Source of the DNA: Rostratula benghalensis
Taxonomy: Eukaryota; Chordata; Aves; Charadriiformes; Rostratulidae
Direction: 5' to 3'
Assembly (NCBI GenBank): GCA_013399305.1
Contig: VXAI01000090.1
Span: 3,061,499 to 3,125,498, forward strand
DNA length: 64,000 nucleotides
Below are positions 24,351 through 38,143 of this stretch, piece by piece. Below the pieces are notes generated by a model, which was given only the letters and a program-made list of their open reading frames with translations, made no database searches and was not told the DNA's origin. Every line of letters begins with the position of its first letter. The stretch's first letter is position 1. Both the position numbers and the translations under genes were made by a program.

Positions 24351-25438
24351 TTTCTTAGCTTCCTTAAAAAGTCTCATGTGAGAGTCATCATATACAGGAT
24401 AAGTTACTTTTCTTGAATCCACAACATTTCATTGATTTACAAGAGTAAGTTTTCTGTTAGTAAGCTTATATTTCCAGTTGATTTTTTTCCCACCAGAGAA
24501 TTCACAGTATGCTAATTAATCCCAAACTCCCTATTCTCAGTTTGCTCCCTTGCTGTCCTTCACCAGCCATACACAAATTCTTAAAGATAACTGTTGTAAA
24601 TCTGAGATTTCCTTTACTGTATCTTTGTCCTTGGATGCATTTCAGTTTGATTTTTTTTTTAAATTATTTTTTTAAAGTTAGGATTATTTCAAAGTATCTA
24701 AATTAACATAATAGTTTGTAAAGTATTCCTTTCACTTTCTAGGATCATTAGTATATTCTTTTGTCAATAGTAGCAAGTGCGACGACTTTGTTTACTGGAC
24801 TCAGTCCTGAATTCCCATGGATTAGGAGAATCAGCAACTACTGAGGATGTTTTGCTGGCCACATTTCTCTTGTGCACTACTTGTAAAGGGTACTGTATTT
24901 TCTTTGCACTAACTACCTTTACCTGATGATCTAAGAAGGCTTGAAATGGATTTCTGTGTAAATTTGAGAATTTTAGGGTTTCTGTTTCACAGGAGAATTG
25001 CTGGTTATTGGCTATTTTTCTATGGCATTGTTACAGTGCGACTAGATAGACTGAAAGATCATGAACATGGTGAAGTCTGAGTCCAAATCTACCAGCCAAA
25101 AGAATAATTGTTTATTGCTTTGGGTTTTATGTAAAAAAAATTTAAAAATTCTTAAATTTCATGCAGAAAGGGATATTTTATTACCTCACTTTCTTAAGCT
25201 TATAGTGTCGAATACCGATAAATTAGCTTTTGTTTGTTTATTTATATACCTAAAATTTTAATCTGGGTACACAAACCACTAGGAACACAAATTTACAAGT
25301 TGAAACATATTAAAAGTAAGAACATGCTTGCTGTCACTGTGAATATTTTCAAAAACTAGAATGTGGAGCAACAATGTGCTATGTCCTTATTGTGAGTAGA
25401 AGTAAGTCTTGGTGGTATTAATATGTGACATTGAACAC

Positions 25439-25452
25439 TTTTTTTTTTTTTT
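25439..25452. repeat. poly(T) tract, 14 bases
   Basis: A run of 14 T is followed by CCAAGCAG, so it resembles a polypyrimidine tract with a nearby AG. No open frame of note follows. Confidence 0.9.
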
Positions 25453-28400
25453 CCAAGCAGATGCATACTAAAAATAGAATTTTGGCAATAAGGAGAATAG
25501 AGATGAAGTCAACATTATTGCATCTGTATTACCTAAGAGAACTAAAGGGAAGTTGGTGATTATTGAGCAAATGACTTGTTTTGCAAGTATTTTGTTGGTC
25601 TTTTTGGTTTTCAGTTCTCTCACTGTGATCTCTGTATACTAATTCTCAGTATTTATAGTGAGAGTTACTTAGGATAGGAAAAGATAGGAAGGTCTGTTAG
25701 GAATTTTGTGCTAAAAAAGTTTAGCTTACAGGCTTGTAGCAGCTGTAGATGAGTGCTGTAAGATGCTTGTTTTTAAATGCCTTGTGGCAAATCACAATGC
25801 TTACATTTTCTATGTTCTAGGGAGCTGAATTTTTGAACCAACAGCTGTTGTTTTCTTTTGTTCACTAGAATGTTGTGTAAATTATTATCTTTCTTCTGAA
25901 ACCTGAACATTCAAAAAAAGTATTTCATTTAATGCAAAATTTTTCACTTAACATTTGAAAATTTTCCAGGGAAGAAGTCAAAGTCTAAGACATATAAATA
26001 TTTGTATTCAGTTTACTTCTATTCTATTGTAACACTTTGAAACATGGAGCTCTCTGTGCTGAACTTTGACTGCATTTTTAGTGTAAAGTGACATGGGAGA
26101 ATTTTTCATGAAGGTGGAAACAGGAAATTGTTCAATCCAGTTCTGTTTATTTCATCTTCTTGCATCTGTTACCTTAGGAGAGTGGAAAGGAAAGCTTTAC
26201 AGAGAGTTGTGGACACTTAGAAGTTTGAATTATCAAATCAGAAGTGTACCCAGTTCAAAGGCTCATCTAAGAAGAGTAAGCATACTTCATAAGCCTCTTA
26301 ATATATTTCAGTTCCTTTATGCATTGTCAGTCTTCTCACATACTAGTTTATGTGTATTTGTTTCTTTTATGTATTTTTATGTACCATTAGGCTGATAAAA
26401 CCTTCTAGCTTCCCACTTCTAACTTATATCAATATTTTTCTGACAGAAGAGAAGCTCTGGCTACATAAAGTAGACATTACAGACAGATTTAGTGTGTAAT
26501 AAGTCTACAAGCTGAGCAAAATACAACCATTTATGGTATCCAGAAACCAGAAGAATCAGTCTTTGAACATGTATGGCAGTCAAAGGTTTGTCTGCCTCAC
26601 AGTGCAAATAACTGCTGTACCAACATTTACAGTACCATGCTATGTAACCTCCACACAATGTTTGCTCAAGGGTTAGGGTTTGAAGGCAGGTATTTAGTAA
26701 ATGGAAAAGCACTCTGATGTCATTTATTACAGCACAGGACATCTGTCATTGTGTCATGCGTTTATGATAATAGCAGCGTCACCTGAACTATTGTAAAGTG
26801 ACGTTTGCATAGAAACAGCTTCATAATGTTAATAATGAGTAATTCTTTACATCACAGAACACAAGCAACAAAGTCGATGAAGCACTAACACAAAAATAAG
26901 CCTATTTAATACTGTATGTAACTGAAAATGGAAGCTTTTACCAGATAGCTATGTATTTATCACATTGTTGATTTAAGGCTGTCCAGAAGTAATAACATTT
27001 CACTAGACTAAATAATTTCTTTTCAGTCAAAAATGGAACACTGAGTTGAACTTGAGTCCTCTAAATTAAAAATGTCATGAGGCTGAATTACTTGTACCTA
27101 TACAGCAGCAACAAGAACTGGGAGATCAGAGTCTTAACGCTGTCTGGAGGAACAATGATTTGCAGGATTTTTTTGTGTGTTTTGCCAATTCCCAGTGTAA
27201 TCATCAGACTGCATATATTCTGAGGCTTTTTTGTCATAGTATGAAGATCTCTTTATGTGAATGCATTAAATGAGCTATATTTTCTTCATTTATTATATGA
27301 CTCTACCCTTTTTTCATAATAAGGAGGACAACAATATTCATTAAGAAGATATAAAACATTAAAGGCTGGCGATAACCTATTGTGATAAACACTACATAAG
27401 GATCAGGAAATGGCAGTCTATCCAGGCCTGAGGAAATCTTAGGGCTGCAGAGTGACTGAATCTTGCTAGTCTCCCCTCCCTCACACTATTCATCTCTTCT
27501 CTTGTCAGTGAAAGTAATGATAGTGAGAACAGTGCAAAAAATCCAATTCCTCTGGCATTTTTAGAAGTGTGATTTCAAGGTCTTTTTCAAAAAAACTTGG
27601 CATTCCTGCTCTCCGTTTCAGGTGTTTTTTCTGTTTAGGACTGAACTGGGGATTTTACAGATCTGATCACTAGCTCCATTTTAAAACATATTAATCTGAA
27701 AAGCTGGATTTGTACTACTTTTCAAAAATAAGGACACTTCACTAGCTGTTTCATATTTCACCAGCTTCACTTAGCTAGGTAAAGGTATACTGTTTCTGTA
27801 AAAAGTTATGCGGGCAAGTCTTCATGTTTTCATTGTAAAATGCTTTGGAAAGAATTTTTGCATGCTTACTGCTTCTTTCTTTGATTCTCATACATGACTA
27901 TCAAGATGGCATCTCCTTTAGCTCCAAGTGTAATTTTAATGCTGTTATCTAGTTTGCTTGTTAGACATGGGACTTGAGTGGATATTTGACAGAAAGGAAA
28001 ACCTTGTCCAGACTTTGATCAGCAAGTGAAAAATATATAGTGCTGTCAGGTCTTGTACCTCTTGCAATGATAAAGTGTGTGCTCTTTGGCTGTTTCCACT
28101 CCCTGTTGCCACGGTGTTTGGTTTTACAGAGGACAATGGGCTCTCAGTTGAAGGTGAATATTGTACAAATGCAAATAATAATTACATGGTGGCATTTTGT
28201 TTTTGTGGTTTTTTGTGGCTTTTTTTTTTCTGAATAGGAACTATTCTATGATAATATGACTCTGTTAAATGGGCATAGATTGATGGGCCTGTAACCTGTT
28301 CATTATCACTGCTAAAAAACAATTCATGCTGCCTAACATATCACAGTAAAAACCAAGAAGCTGTGCTATGTGAATATTGTCTCCTTCCCAAACCCATGCT

Positions 28401-29179
28401 CTTTCCTGGTCACTGTAATTACAGTGGAATCAGCCCTTGTGTTAGGTGCTACATGAATATCTGGAAAAACATCAGGATTGATTTTTGAGAACTCCCAGCA
28501 GAAAATTGATAGTTAGCTGGTACATAGAGTAAATTCTAGTACATTGTTCTAATCTGTTCTTTGACAATATTTCTGGCTTTAAATTGTATTGACCTTAAAG
28601 CTGCAACTGAGGAATGCTTTTGAATAATTCAGGACATTGCTTAAGAAAGTGCTTAATTTAAATTAATTCGGTTTTATGGAATTGATTTTTTTCAGTACTG
28701 ATAAACCCTGAATGGGGATCAGAAAGCATAAAAAACCCCCCTTTAATATAAGAAAAGCAGCTCATCTCATTTGTTGTGGTCAGTTGTTTTCTGTTCCAGG
28801 ATAAGGCATATACAAACCGATGAAGGGAAAACTAGTTAGAGTACTATTTTTATGCATCTCACATGCAAATAATACAAGGTAGATTTGGAATATTCAATAG
28901 GTTTTGTTTACAATTGGTTCAAAGTTCGATGCAGTAATACACTTCCTGCCAAAAACACATGATTTTTTTTTTTTAAACAAGAAGTCCGCTACTAAAGTTT
29001 CTTTTTCCAAAAACTCTGTAATTGCAAGGAGTTCCCTTACCAACAACTAGAAGTCATTTTCTCTTCAGTGGAAAAAGAGGTTATATTTTTCAAATAATAT
29101 TTAATTTCCTTTTCTAATTGCTTTGGCATAAACAAGATACAAAAGCTTTTGCTGCCTAAAAACTCCTAACAATTTCTAT

Positions 29180-29470
29180 TTTACATCAAATTATAGTAGC
29201 TTTGAAAGGAAATAATGCATCTGCAGATGGTGCTGAATTGCATGAAATTAATTACTATATGTGCAAGTTTTCAGTAATTAATTCCATTGAGGCCTGTAAA
29301 ATCCATTGTGGGCTGAATTAAATGCTTTTTAGTCTTTCCTCTTCTACCTGAAAATTTCTGTATCATATTTTAGGCCAAGTGGCAAGGAAAATATATTAAG
29401 GTTATCCAAGAAAATGCATTAGATTTTCTTTGTCATGCTCATAATATAAAGAAATTAAATTTTTCCTGAG
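29180..29470. promoter_or_regulatory. candidate conserved non-coding element
   Basis: The block is AT-rich but not low-complexity. It is dense in homeodomain-type cores, for example GAAATTAATTACTATATG near 29245 and TTTTCAGTAATTAATTCC near 29268, and has TGCATCTGCAGATGG near 29217 with a CAGATG E-box. Texture of this kind is common in deeply conserved vertebrate enhancers. This is an impression from composition only; conservation was not tested. Confidence 0.2.
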
Positions 29471-30438
29471 CTTGTGTTAGTGACCAAACATTTGTACCTT
29501 TCTTTCTCGGAAGGAATTATCTACCACTGATGAGGTGAATATTCAAAGTTTCTGGGTTTACTGTTCAGTCCCTGCACAGGTTTTCATACAGCAAACACTG
29601 ACTTTGCACAGTTCAGCACTCATGACCACTTGCGACACGATTTTCATGGCTTGTATTTGGACAAGTCAGGAAGAAAGGGACTGTTTTTAGAATAGATACC
29701 CTCCAGACCTGATGTTTCAGGTAAGGAAGACAAAACAGTCCTTGGACTATGAATCCTGGCAGTGCCCAGGTGTTAGCCCAGTGCTTGACGGATTAAATCA
29801 GAAGCAGACCTTACACATGCAGAGGAGACATTAGGGAGCTATAGAGAAACACTAACGTGATTTGGAGAAAATTTAGGGGGTAAAAAGGAACTTATAAGGG
29901 TGGAAATTTTGGGACGATATGACTAATCTCACCATCAGAACTCTGTTGTGGCTTGGAAATGAAGCTTAGATGACACATAGAAATTCTGACTGTGATGGAC
30001 TTTGCACAGGTAGGGAGGCCACAAAAATGGGAAAAGAGTTGAAAACTCCACACACTAGTAATTATCTGCTTGCTTGTCTAGTTTGGGCTTAGTAAGGACA
30101 AAGCTCACAATGAGAATCATGCTATGACAGATCTCTGAAGCCGATACCACTCTATTATTTCCAAACAGCCATTTGGACTGGATCCGGTCCTGTAGATAAT
30201 TCCAGTGCCATTTCAGACATGGCCATATTGGCTTGTTGCTTTTCTGCTCTTGTAGGGTCTGTACAGGTAGGGAGACAGGTGATGTAATCTGGCTATATAG
30301 CTTGTGATAGCTGAGCTAATTTGCCAGAGGATAACTTGGGTACAACTGCATGGGGCAATGACATTTCAAGCAAAAATGCATTGAGGTACATACTTTTTGG
30401 CACTAGTTTGAGCATTCATACTCACAGAATTTTCTTTC

Positions 30439-30460
30439 TTTTTTTTTTTTTTTTTTTTTT
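30439..30460. repeat. poly(T) tract, 22 bases
   Basis: A run of 22 T is preceded by TTTCTTTC and followed by AAAGAAGCAG. No LINE or SINE body is visible on either side, so it is treated as a simple repeat. Confidence 0.95.
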
Positions 30461-31306
30461 AAAGAAGCAGTTTAGAAGAACCCTGTTACAAACTGAACAG
30501 TAACATTTTCAGCACATTTGTTACCTGATTGTTTTATTATTCAATCAGGGAAGTTCCTGTAAATCAGAACATTTCTCATTGATAAGTGGCTAAAGAATAG
30601 AAGGTCTTACTGAAAAATCAATAATGCAAATAATTATAAGCCTGAGATGAATTTTAGCTCTTAGTTAAACTTTTCTTTTATTACATTTTATAAAAATCAA
30701 ATAGAAAGGGAGTGTTAGACTTCCGGGTGGAAATTCTGGTACACATAACAGGTGAGAAGTAAGTCTCATTTGCTGCCTGCTACATTGGACATCAGAATCT
30801 GACAAAAAAAATAATAAAACTGTCAGTCTCCAAACTCTCTAATGCAGGTTGACACCTTAAGTCTGACTCCTTTAGAAGACTGGAAGTGAAAAGAAACTCC
30901 AAGAAGGGACCAGTAGTTTCTCTGCCTCAGGCACTGAGGATACGTGACTCGTTGGCCTTTCCACTTTTTGCAGAGCCATGGTACATATGCTTCTGTAACC
31001 TTTCGCCCCAGACAGCAATTGGATAAATGCCAAGGAAAGCATGATCTGCTTTCTAATCAGCAGCCTGGCTACTGCACGAACATGGACAGTCAAAAACAGA
31101 AGGCATTTTTTTATAGTTTTGGTTTTATGGTTATAGTAACAGACAGTACAATGATTCAAGTTTGGGATTTTTCTGTGTGTGTTAGATACAAGGCTCACAT
31201 AAATAATTAGCTTTTCTTGGCTGAAGACTAATTATGTGGCTAACAGATTAGAAGACATCATAAAACTGCTTCTGGATTTCACAATGACGTATAGAGGTGG
31301 ATTTAA

Positions 31307-31319
31307 TTTTTTTTTTTTT
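31307..31319. repeat. poly(T) tract, 13 bases
   Basis: A run of 13 T is followed directly by CGCCATGCACC in unique DNA. Confidence 0.9.
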
Positions 31320-32476
31320 CGCCATGCACCTGATAAAGAATGTGTTCTTGCTAAATGAAATGAATCGGCTTTAACAATTATTTATATTAATATTTATGTT
31401 GTTAAAGGCATATGTATGATCCTGATACACAGTGGGCTTCTCAGCCATGACTTACGGACTGTGCTCTGGAGTTCAGCCCACTTCAATTAAGAAATCATGA
31501 GAAAGCAGGTGTGTTATCCCTGAATAATTGTGGTTATAGTATCACTTTGGGAAGTTTAGGGCAAGGGTGGACTTGTTACTACTGTGCTTCTTGCAGAACA
31601 GACAAAAGCTCAGCTCTCTCTCATACTCCTGAGATCCGTAATGCACCAAGTACTCAACTTAAGTCAGTTATTCCTTTTAGAAATGTCTCATTTTCTGGGA
31701 GCAATTAATATGCATTAAGCTAAATAAAAGAAAATGTCTCAGTCTGTGGCTCAGTAGCTACAGGACACCCTAGATTGTGTGAAAATGTGATTCAAGACTG
31801 TTGTAATAGCAATCTGTGCAAAGTAGGTCTGCTGCAACAAACAAGACATTTGAGACAGAGCTTTAGCATGCTTAATCTGTCTTGAAAGTCAGAACTTGGA
31901 GAAGGTATGGCAAATATCATTATCCTGAAAAGACCTTACCAACCTACAAAACTGAAATACCGGGAAGAAAGAATCTGGAGCAGTTTGCTCAGACAACAAA
32001 CATATCCTATATCTGCAACTATCTGTAGTCCTTCTAAGTTTGTAGCCATATTTTGGGGCTGGCCTATTAGCTTGTTCAGGATATAACAAGGTCCTCAGTT
32101 GTTTCTTTACTACAATTTAGAGGCTTACAAGCTTAGTAAGGATGATCGTTACTGAAATCACTGAAACATGCTGAATACTACAGTACCTTTAGTCAAGTCT
32201 CGTTCTGTATATACCATTTTGAGATAACTGCCACCTCCAGCCAACAGGGGCTAAGACAATATTTGTTAGGTTGTCTTTGATTAGGTAATTATTAAATCAT
32301 CCTATCTTTTGTTATGCGCAATTTAAAAAACTTGGACAAGTGATGCCATAAAACATAACAGCTGATCAGGAAAGTGCCCAGCACCAGATATATCCTAGTA
32401 ACAGAATAAATCTATAGAAAGTGATGTTTACTCTGCTTGCTGGTATATTAGGAATAAATAAGCCTATTAATGAAGT

Positions 32477-32513
32477 AAAAAAAAAAAAACCAAACAAACA
32501 CCACCCCCCCCCC
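32477..32513. repeat. A13 then C10 simple tract
   Basis: Thirteen A (32477-32489) lead through CCAAACAAACACCA into ten C (32504-32513), followed by AAAATCCCCAACC. The minus strand is therefore G-rich over about 25 bases (GGTTGGGG, then a G10 run). It is low-complexity DNA; the G runs could in principle form a quadruplex. Confidence 0.9.
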
Positions 32514-35500
32514 AAAATCCCCAACCAACTATTCATGTGTCTTGTGATCATATCAAGTTAATTTAACCATATTATTTTTATACAGGAACATTAAACTTAT
32601 GCCATCACGTATTTGTGTTCATGACAAAAAGAAGTCATAAAATTGCACAATAGTTCTCCAAGACATCTGAATAATGATGAGCCATTTTTATTACAGAACT
32701 TCTCAGATAATTGATGACCTTCACAATCATTTGATGACCTTGACTTGAAGATTGATAAGCCCATTTTCGGCTAATACGAGTGTTTGTGGTAATGCTAACA
32801 GAAAGTGCAGTGTTCAAGAAGCTCTGGAAACAAACCAATAAAAATGGTCTGTCTTAAGTGCAGGTATTTTCTGCTTCTTTTCTAAGTCACTTTGCATTTT
32901 CTGAATTTTCACAAAGGCTTCAAAAGTGGGCATAATCTAATTCGAAGTCATGTATAATGTGGTGAGACATGCTTTGGACAGGAAAGGTTGTAATGTGCTT
33001 GTTCACTTGTAGTGGCCTGCATTATTCTGCAACAGAAGTTCAGGAAATGACATATTCTTCTAAAATATTTGTGATGAAAAGGTGGGATGCCCTCCCTCTC
33101 TGTAAGGAACCAGTGAGCACACTTTGCTACTGTTTTCTTCCCACATGTTTCTTCTCAGCTTATGGTGGTCACCACCAGATCTGGGTGGTTTTTAAAGCCC
33201 TTTCTTTATGTCTAACCCAGTATCATCTGAGTTAAATGAAAATATGACATGAAGTTTAATTTCCTCTACTTGTTTTTGGCAATGTACTTACGAGCATGTA
33301 GATATCCCAGTGCTGTTTACACATCTCTCCTCAATATTTTCTCTAATTAAGGCTATTGCAGAACACTTGAGGCACACAGTAAAACATTGAAAAAGTTTAA
33401 TGACATTTTCTACATCACCACCTCCTTTCTGTATCATCCCCATCTACACTTTCCAGTTCAGTAAGTCCTAATATTTTATAGTTGTACTGAGCTAAAAAGA
33501 AGAATGACCTTTGCCCTTCTCTGGGAGAGGATTAAGACGGGTCACATCAACCAGTGTTGTAGTGTGCTGTGGCCAGCAGTCTGGCTCACAGAGTGATGAA
33601 AGAGATACTAGAGATTTGGAGCCTCTTGTGACAGTTTCCTGAGCTAAACAGCTGACTGCTTGAAGGAAGGAGTTTTCTCACTCTGTTAATGAGAAACGTA
33701 ATGATTTCCACCAGCAACCATCTCTTAAGAGTTTATATTAACCAGGAGGGACATTTGTCCACCTTCTAGGCCCTGTGTATAAACACTATCAGCAGAATAT
33801 TTCTTGTAGGATTTATATTTAGAAATACCTTTTTCCTTTTACTTTGGTCTGAAATAGCCCTAGCTTTTATTTCACAAAAGAAATTATGATAGAATCAAGT
33901 TAGGTAGAGGAACATTATTTCTATATCCAAATTAATTCTGTGAGTGTCATGGGAGTTTCTGTACTCCAGAAAAAGGAATGAGCTTCTGTGCAGCATTTTA
34001 TATTTAGACTGGCAAAATACAAATTAGTGTCCAAAAGACCACAGGTAGCTAGACTTCTTTCCAGTGATTTTGCTTGCACACTTGCTGTAGGACCTATTTC
34101 AAAGTAACTGGCATTATTTATACCCATAACCGTCTTTCCTCAACTATCCTTGTGTTGTGTGTGTGAGTAAAGGCCCATTCTTGTGCAGCAGGAAAAATAG
34201 AAAAGCTCATAATAGTACTCTTAAGTCAGAATGGTGAAAATTGTGCAGAGGTTAAGGAATTCAAAGGTACCATACTTTAGCTGTATACTTCTTTGGTACA
34301 ATAGCTCTCTTGTATCCAGGTAGAACATATTTTTGCCTTTCCCCTTGTCTCATGTGGATGAGAATAGCACACAGATAATATCTTTTCATGGGTAATTTTT
34401 AGATACACTCAAATAAATGATGGTTTATTATTTGAAGAATGACCTGGTGGATGTCTATTCACACAGTATATTAGAATCACATATTTACTTTTAAAACCCT
34501 GCTTGCAAGTTTGCCCCTTCCATGTTTTACACATTCAAGACCAAATAATACTCTATCTGCACCATGAGTAGGTTTATTTAGAAAACAGCCTTTCTATTAG
34601 TAACTGATATTCAGTTACTAATCTACAGCTCCCTAACACAATAATTATATCAGAGTTCTCATTAAATTTGCTTGATTAATCCATAGTCAATGGTAAGAAC
34701 TACTGTAAACACATGAAGCATCAATAAGGGATATTTTCAATTCAGGTAAGTTCATTGTCTTTTTTGCTAAATTAAAATATGGCCAAGTCTCAATGAATCA
34801 CTGGCACTAACTGAAAGCTTAAAATATAAAAAGGATTATAATACTGTATTGAACAACTATAGAAATCAGAGACCATATGCAAACTGATTTTGACAGATGC
34901 AATCCCTCATTCTGTTATAATGATAATTTAATTGAGAAAGTTAAGATAGTTTTATTTACCTGACGACCTGCCATATTTCTATAGTGAGAATAAAAAAATA
35001 TTCTTTTTTGTTGTAACTTGTTTTGTATTTACTCTCCTCAGATCCAGTTCATAAAACTTGGAATGGAGCTTCTGGGATGATCCTTGAAAATTCTACTGTT
35101 CTTATTGGTGTTTCTCCTGTGAGGAAGCAGGGGAAATGTGAAGAACAGATTGTTTTGATATGGTTTTGGATAAACCAATTGTAGTAAGAGAAAAAAAACA
35201 CTAAAAAGCACAAATGTTTTAAAATAATCTATGGTAAATTGCTAATAAATGTGCTTCGATAATCTTTATTACTCTGCTTAGTGTTCAGCAGTGTTATTTT
35301 GACAATTAATAGCAAACCCATGAAATATTCCTTTATACTGACAAGACTGTTTTGAGAGTTGCAAACACCTTCTTTACTATTTAATGAGAGGCAATATTTG
35401 CCTTTCCAAAGAAAGTGCTACTTGGTCCATAAGAATTACGACGCCATGGGCATAACGAGAACCTTCAAATCTTTGTAAATGACCTCTGAAAATGTATCAC

Positions 35501-35710
35501 CAAGCTATCCACACCACAGGATCTGTACCTTGAAAGGATAGTTCCACTGTAGGGTATTATATATAGCAGAGAGAGACGGGTTGGAACTTGTGCCACTGAA
35601 TGGTAGTTTCATTAATGATTTTCAAGATGAGAACGTTGTTTCTGTGAGTTACTTATACCACCTTCCTGTTAAGAAACTAATACTTGGATATTTTTCTCCT
35701 CTCTCTTCAG

Positions 35711-35723
35711 GGCCTCTACCTAA
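35711..35723 (+). other. possible 13-nt micro-exon between strong splice-like signals
   Basis: A pyrimidine-rich tract ending in CTCCTCTCTCTTCAG (to 35710) meets the vertebrate acceptor consensus. Only 13 bases later a donor-like GTGAGTATG begins (35724). The enclosed 13 bases are open in two of three phases. Such closely spaced strong sites are the pattern of a micro-exon, but they also arise by chance in AT-rich introns, and no neighbouring exon is recognised. Confidence 0.15.
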
Positions 35724-35831
35724 GTGAGTATGACATACATATTTTCATATTATTTTTATCTGAAAGCCTCACCTGGAATGATGACCTAGCTGTGTACCTC
35801 TTTGTAAGCATTACATATTAATCTTTCCTGA

Positions 35832-35847
35832 TTTTTTTTTTTTTTTT
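35832..35847. repeat. poly(T) tract, 16 bases
   Basis: A run of 16 T is followed by AATAGGG. It resembles a polypyrimidine tract before AG, but no open exon follows. Confidence 0.9.
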
Positions 35848-35929
35848 AATAGGGACATCTCGATGCTTCTGAGTATTTAGTGGGTACCATCTATCTGGAA
35901 GAATGATCACATGTAAAGCAATGATGTTT

Positions 35930-36210
35930 CGTTTTTTCTACTGCATCTTATGTAAATTGCAGTTTTCAAAAGCAAGCCAATTAGATCCAGAAGTTAGTTA
36001 ATTAAATTTTTGCCAAGAAGTGTACTGTAACGAGGTAGAACCAGCGGCAAAGTTCATTGTATGGAGAACTTAGCATTTTGATAAAAGTTTTCCAAAATTG
36101 CATTCACTCTCATGCAGTTATTTAAATAGTTGTGTTCAGGTGCTTTAAACTCTGTGGTTCTCTGCAAATTACCTGAAGCAGTCAATTAAATCTTTCCTTT
36201 AAATCCCAAT
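35930..36210. promoter_or_regulatory. candidate conserved non-coding element
   Basis: This complex AT-rich block contains AAGCAAGCCAATTAGATCC, GTTAGTTAATTAAATTTTTGCC and CAGTTATTTAAATAG, dense in ATTA-type homeobox cores and a CCAAT. It has no repeats and no open frame. Its texture resembles conserved developmental enhancers; this is not tested. Confidence 0.18.
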
Positions 36211-37152
36211 TTTTATTTTTAATTTTCTGTGTTTTGAACTTAGAGGGTTAAAATATCGAGTGGTACAATCACCTGGATGATGGTGGGTAATACAATGGTG
36301 TCATTATGGGATTTGTCTCCACTCATTTTGTTATGCTTTTGCATATATGAGCTTGTTTGAAATCCTAGCCACCAAAGTTTTCTTAAAGAAAAAAAAAATT
36401 ACACTGTATTAATCTTGTAACTTAATCTGAAGATGATTTTACTGATCACACAAGATTATTAAGTAATGTAATGCAGAAGGATTCTGTAAGCATCTGCTGG
36501 ACAACAGACAATGCTAAAAAAAATCATTCAGCTCTCACTAAAAATACATTAATGACAACAGAACTGTTAGATAAGCACAGTGCTTTCAGAGCATGTTGCT
36601 CAAATATCAGTTTTTATCAAAATACAATCTGAGTTAGTGAAACATTTGCATTACAGAGGAAGTTCACACATACAAAAAAAGACCTTAAATGAGAAAATTT
36701 TTACTATTGGGCAAAGAAATGCTAATTATAATATTTTTACCAACTAAAAAAAACTTACTTATTTTATTGCAGATATATAATAAACCTAAAGCATAACCTA
36801 GGATTTGTAGGAAGACAGAACTACCTTAAAAATCAGGTAAGAGAGAAAGTCTGAAGATACAGGAATGAAACTGGAATTTTCCTTCCTCTATTATATGCTC
36901 CTGATGGTCAATATGGGAGAAAGCAGGGAATGGAAATTTACTGAACAGACCAAAATTGAAGACTAGCATGGTAATGAAAAAAGGTCCATCCACAGTCCTA
37001 GACAGGTGAGGCAATGAGTTGTATCCATGGTCCATGCAGGAAAATCAGGTCACAAGGCCTGAAATGTGGCTACAGCACAAGTCTGAGGGCTATCTGGGAG
37101 GTAGGGACAGGGACCAGCCCTAATGTGGAATCTCTGCTGCAGGGACTGACAG

Positions 37153-37210
37153 CCCTGGGCTGAACTGAAAAGGTGTCCTGGGCTGAAAAGGGGTCCTGGG
37201 CTGTTGGTAG
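37153..37210. repeat. short GC-rich tandem repeat
   Basis: Three imperfect copies built on CCTGGGCTGAAAAGG (about 18-23 bp each) occupy this patch. It is clearly GC-richer than the flanks and sits in a G-rich region to 37255. It is a minisatellite-like seed. Confidence 0.8.
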
Positions 37211-38143
37211 GGAGTGTGAGGGCCCTGGAGGTCTGGAAAGGGACAGAGGTGGATCGTTAGCACCTTCAAGGCCCTGACAGTTTGACTGAACATCACCTTA
37301 CTCCATTGACACATCTACCAGTTCTGTTTTGATTGTATCTAAGTTATTCTCGATGTTTATTCTCTGGATGTTTCTAGCTGCACATTTTCTTGCTATTATT
37401 GCTGTTGAGCCAATACCAAACATTTGAACTGAACTCTCTTGAGCTTTGAAGAAAGTTACATATGGCTCCTAGTTCTGCTTTTAATAATAATACTCTTTGT
37501 CATTAAATTATATGATAACCCTAATGATATTTCTACAATGGTACGGACAGAAATGCAACTCCATTTTGAAATGGGGTTTAAATGTGGATTAGTCATTTAT
37601 AAACCCCAGCTGTTCCAGCTACTGAAATGTTGTATACTATGTGTACCACAAAAGGAACTTAATCTGTATTCTGCTCCAGGGATTGGATCCTGCCATGACC
37701 ATTTCAGTGTTTGACTTTGAAAACCTTCATTCTACATTAGAAAAGGCCATAGAACAGGAAGGCAACATAGATGGTAGTGGATGTTTAATATAACCAGATA
37801 TGTTCATGACCCTCGACTCAGCTACCATGTCACTTGCCAGCCTCTGAGGTGGCACTTGATCAAGTCAGACGTGGCACTGTGTAGTGGGTTTGCTGAGATG
37901 CAGTGTGAGTATTTAAAAGGGACAGGAAATGCTTCATCTGGAGTAACTTTCTTTAAACCTAGAAATAATCCAGTTTACTTTCCTTCAAGCACTAAATGCT
38001 ACAAATCACTATTTGAAGAGGTAACTTCTTGTTCAGTTCATTTATCCCTTGCCTCTTTGACTGGCTAGGTTTTCTGTGGATTGTTCTGCCTTTGTATCAC
38101 TAGTTAATTTTTAATATGTTTATGCTTTATTTTACAAATTTGC

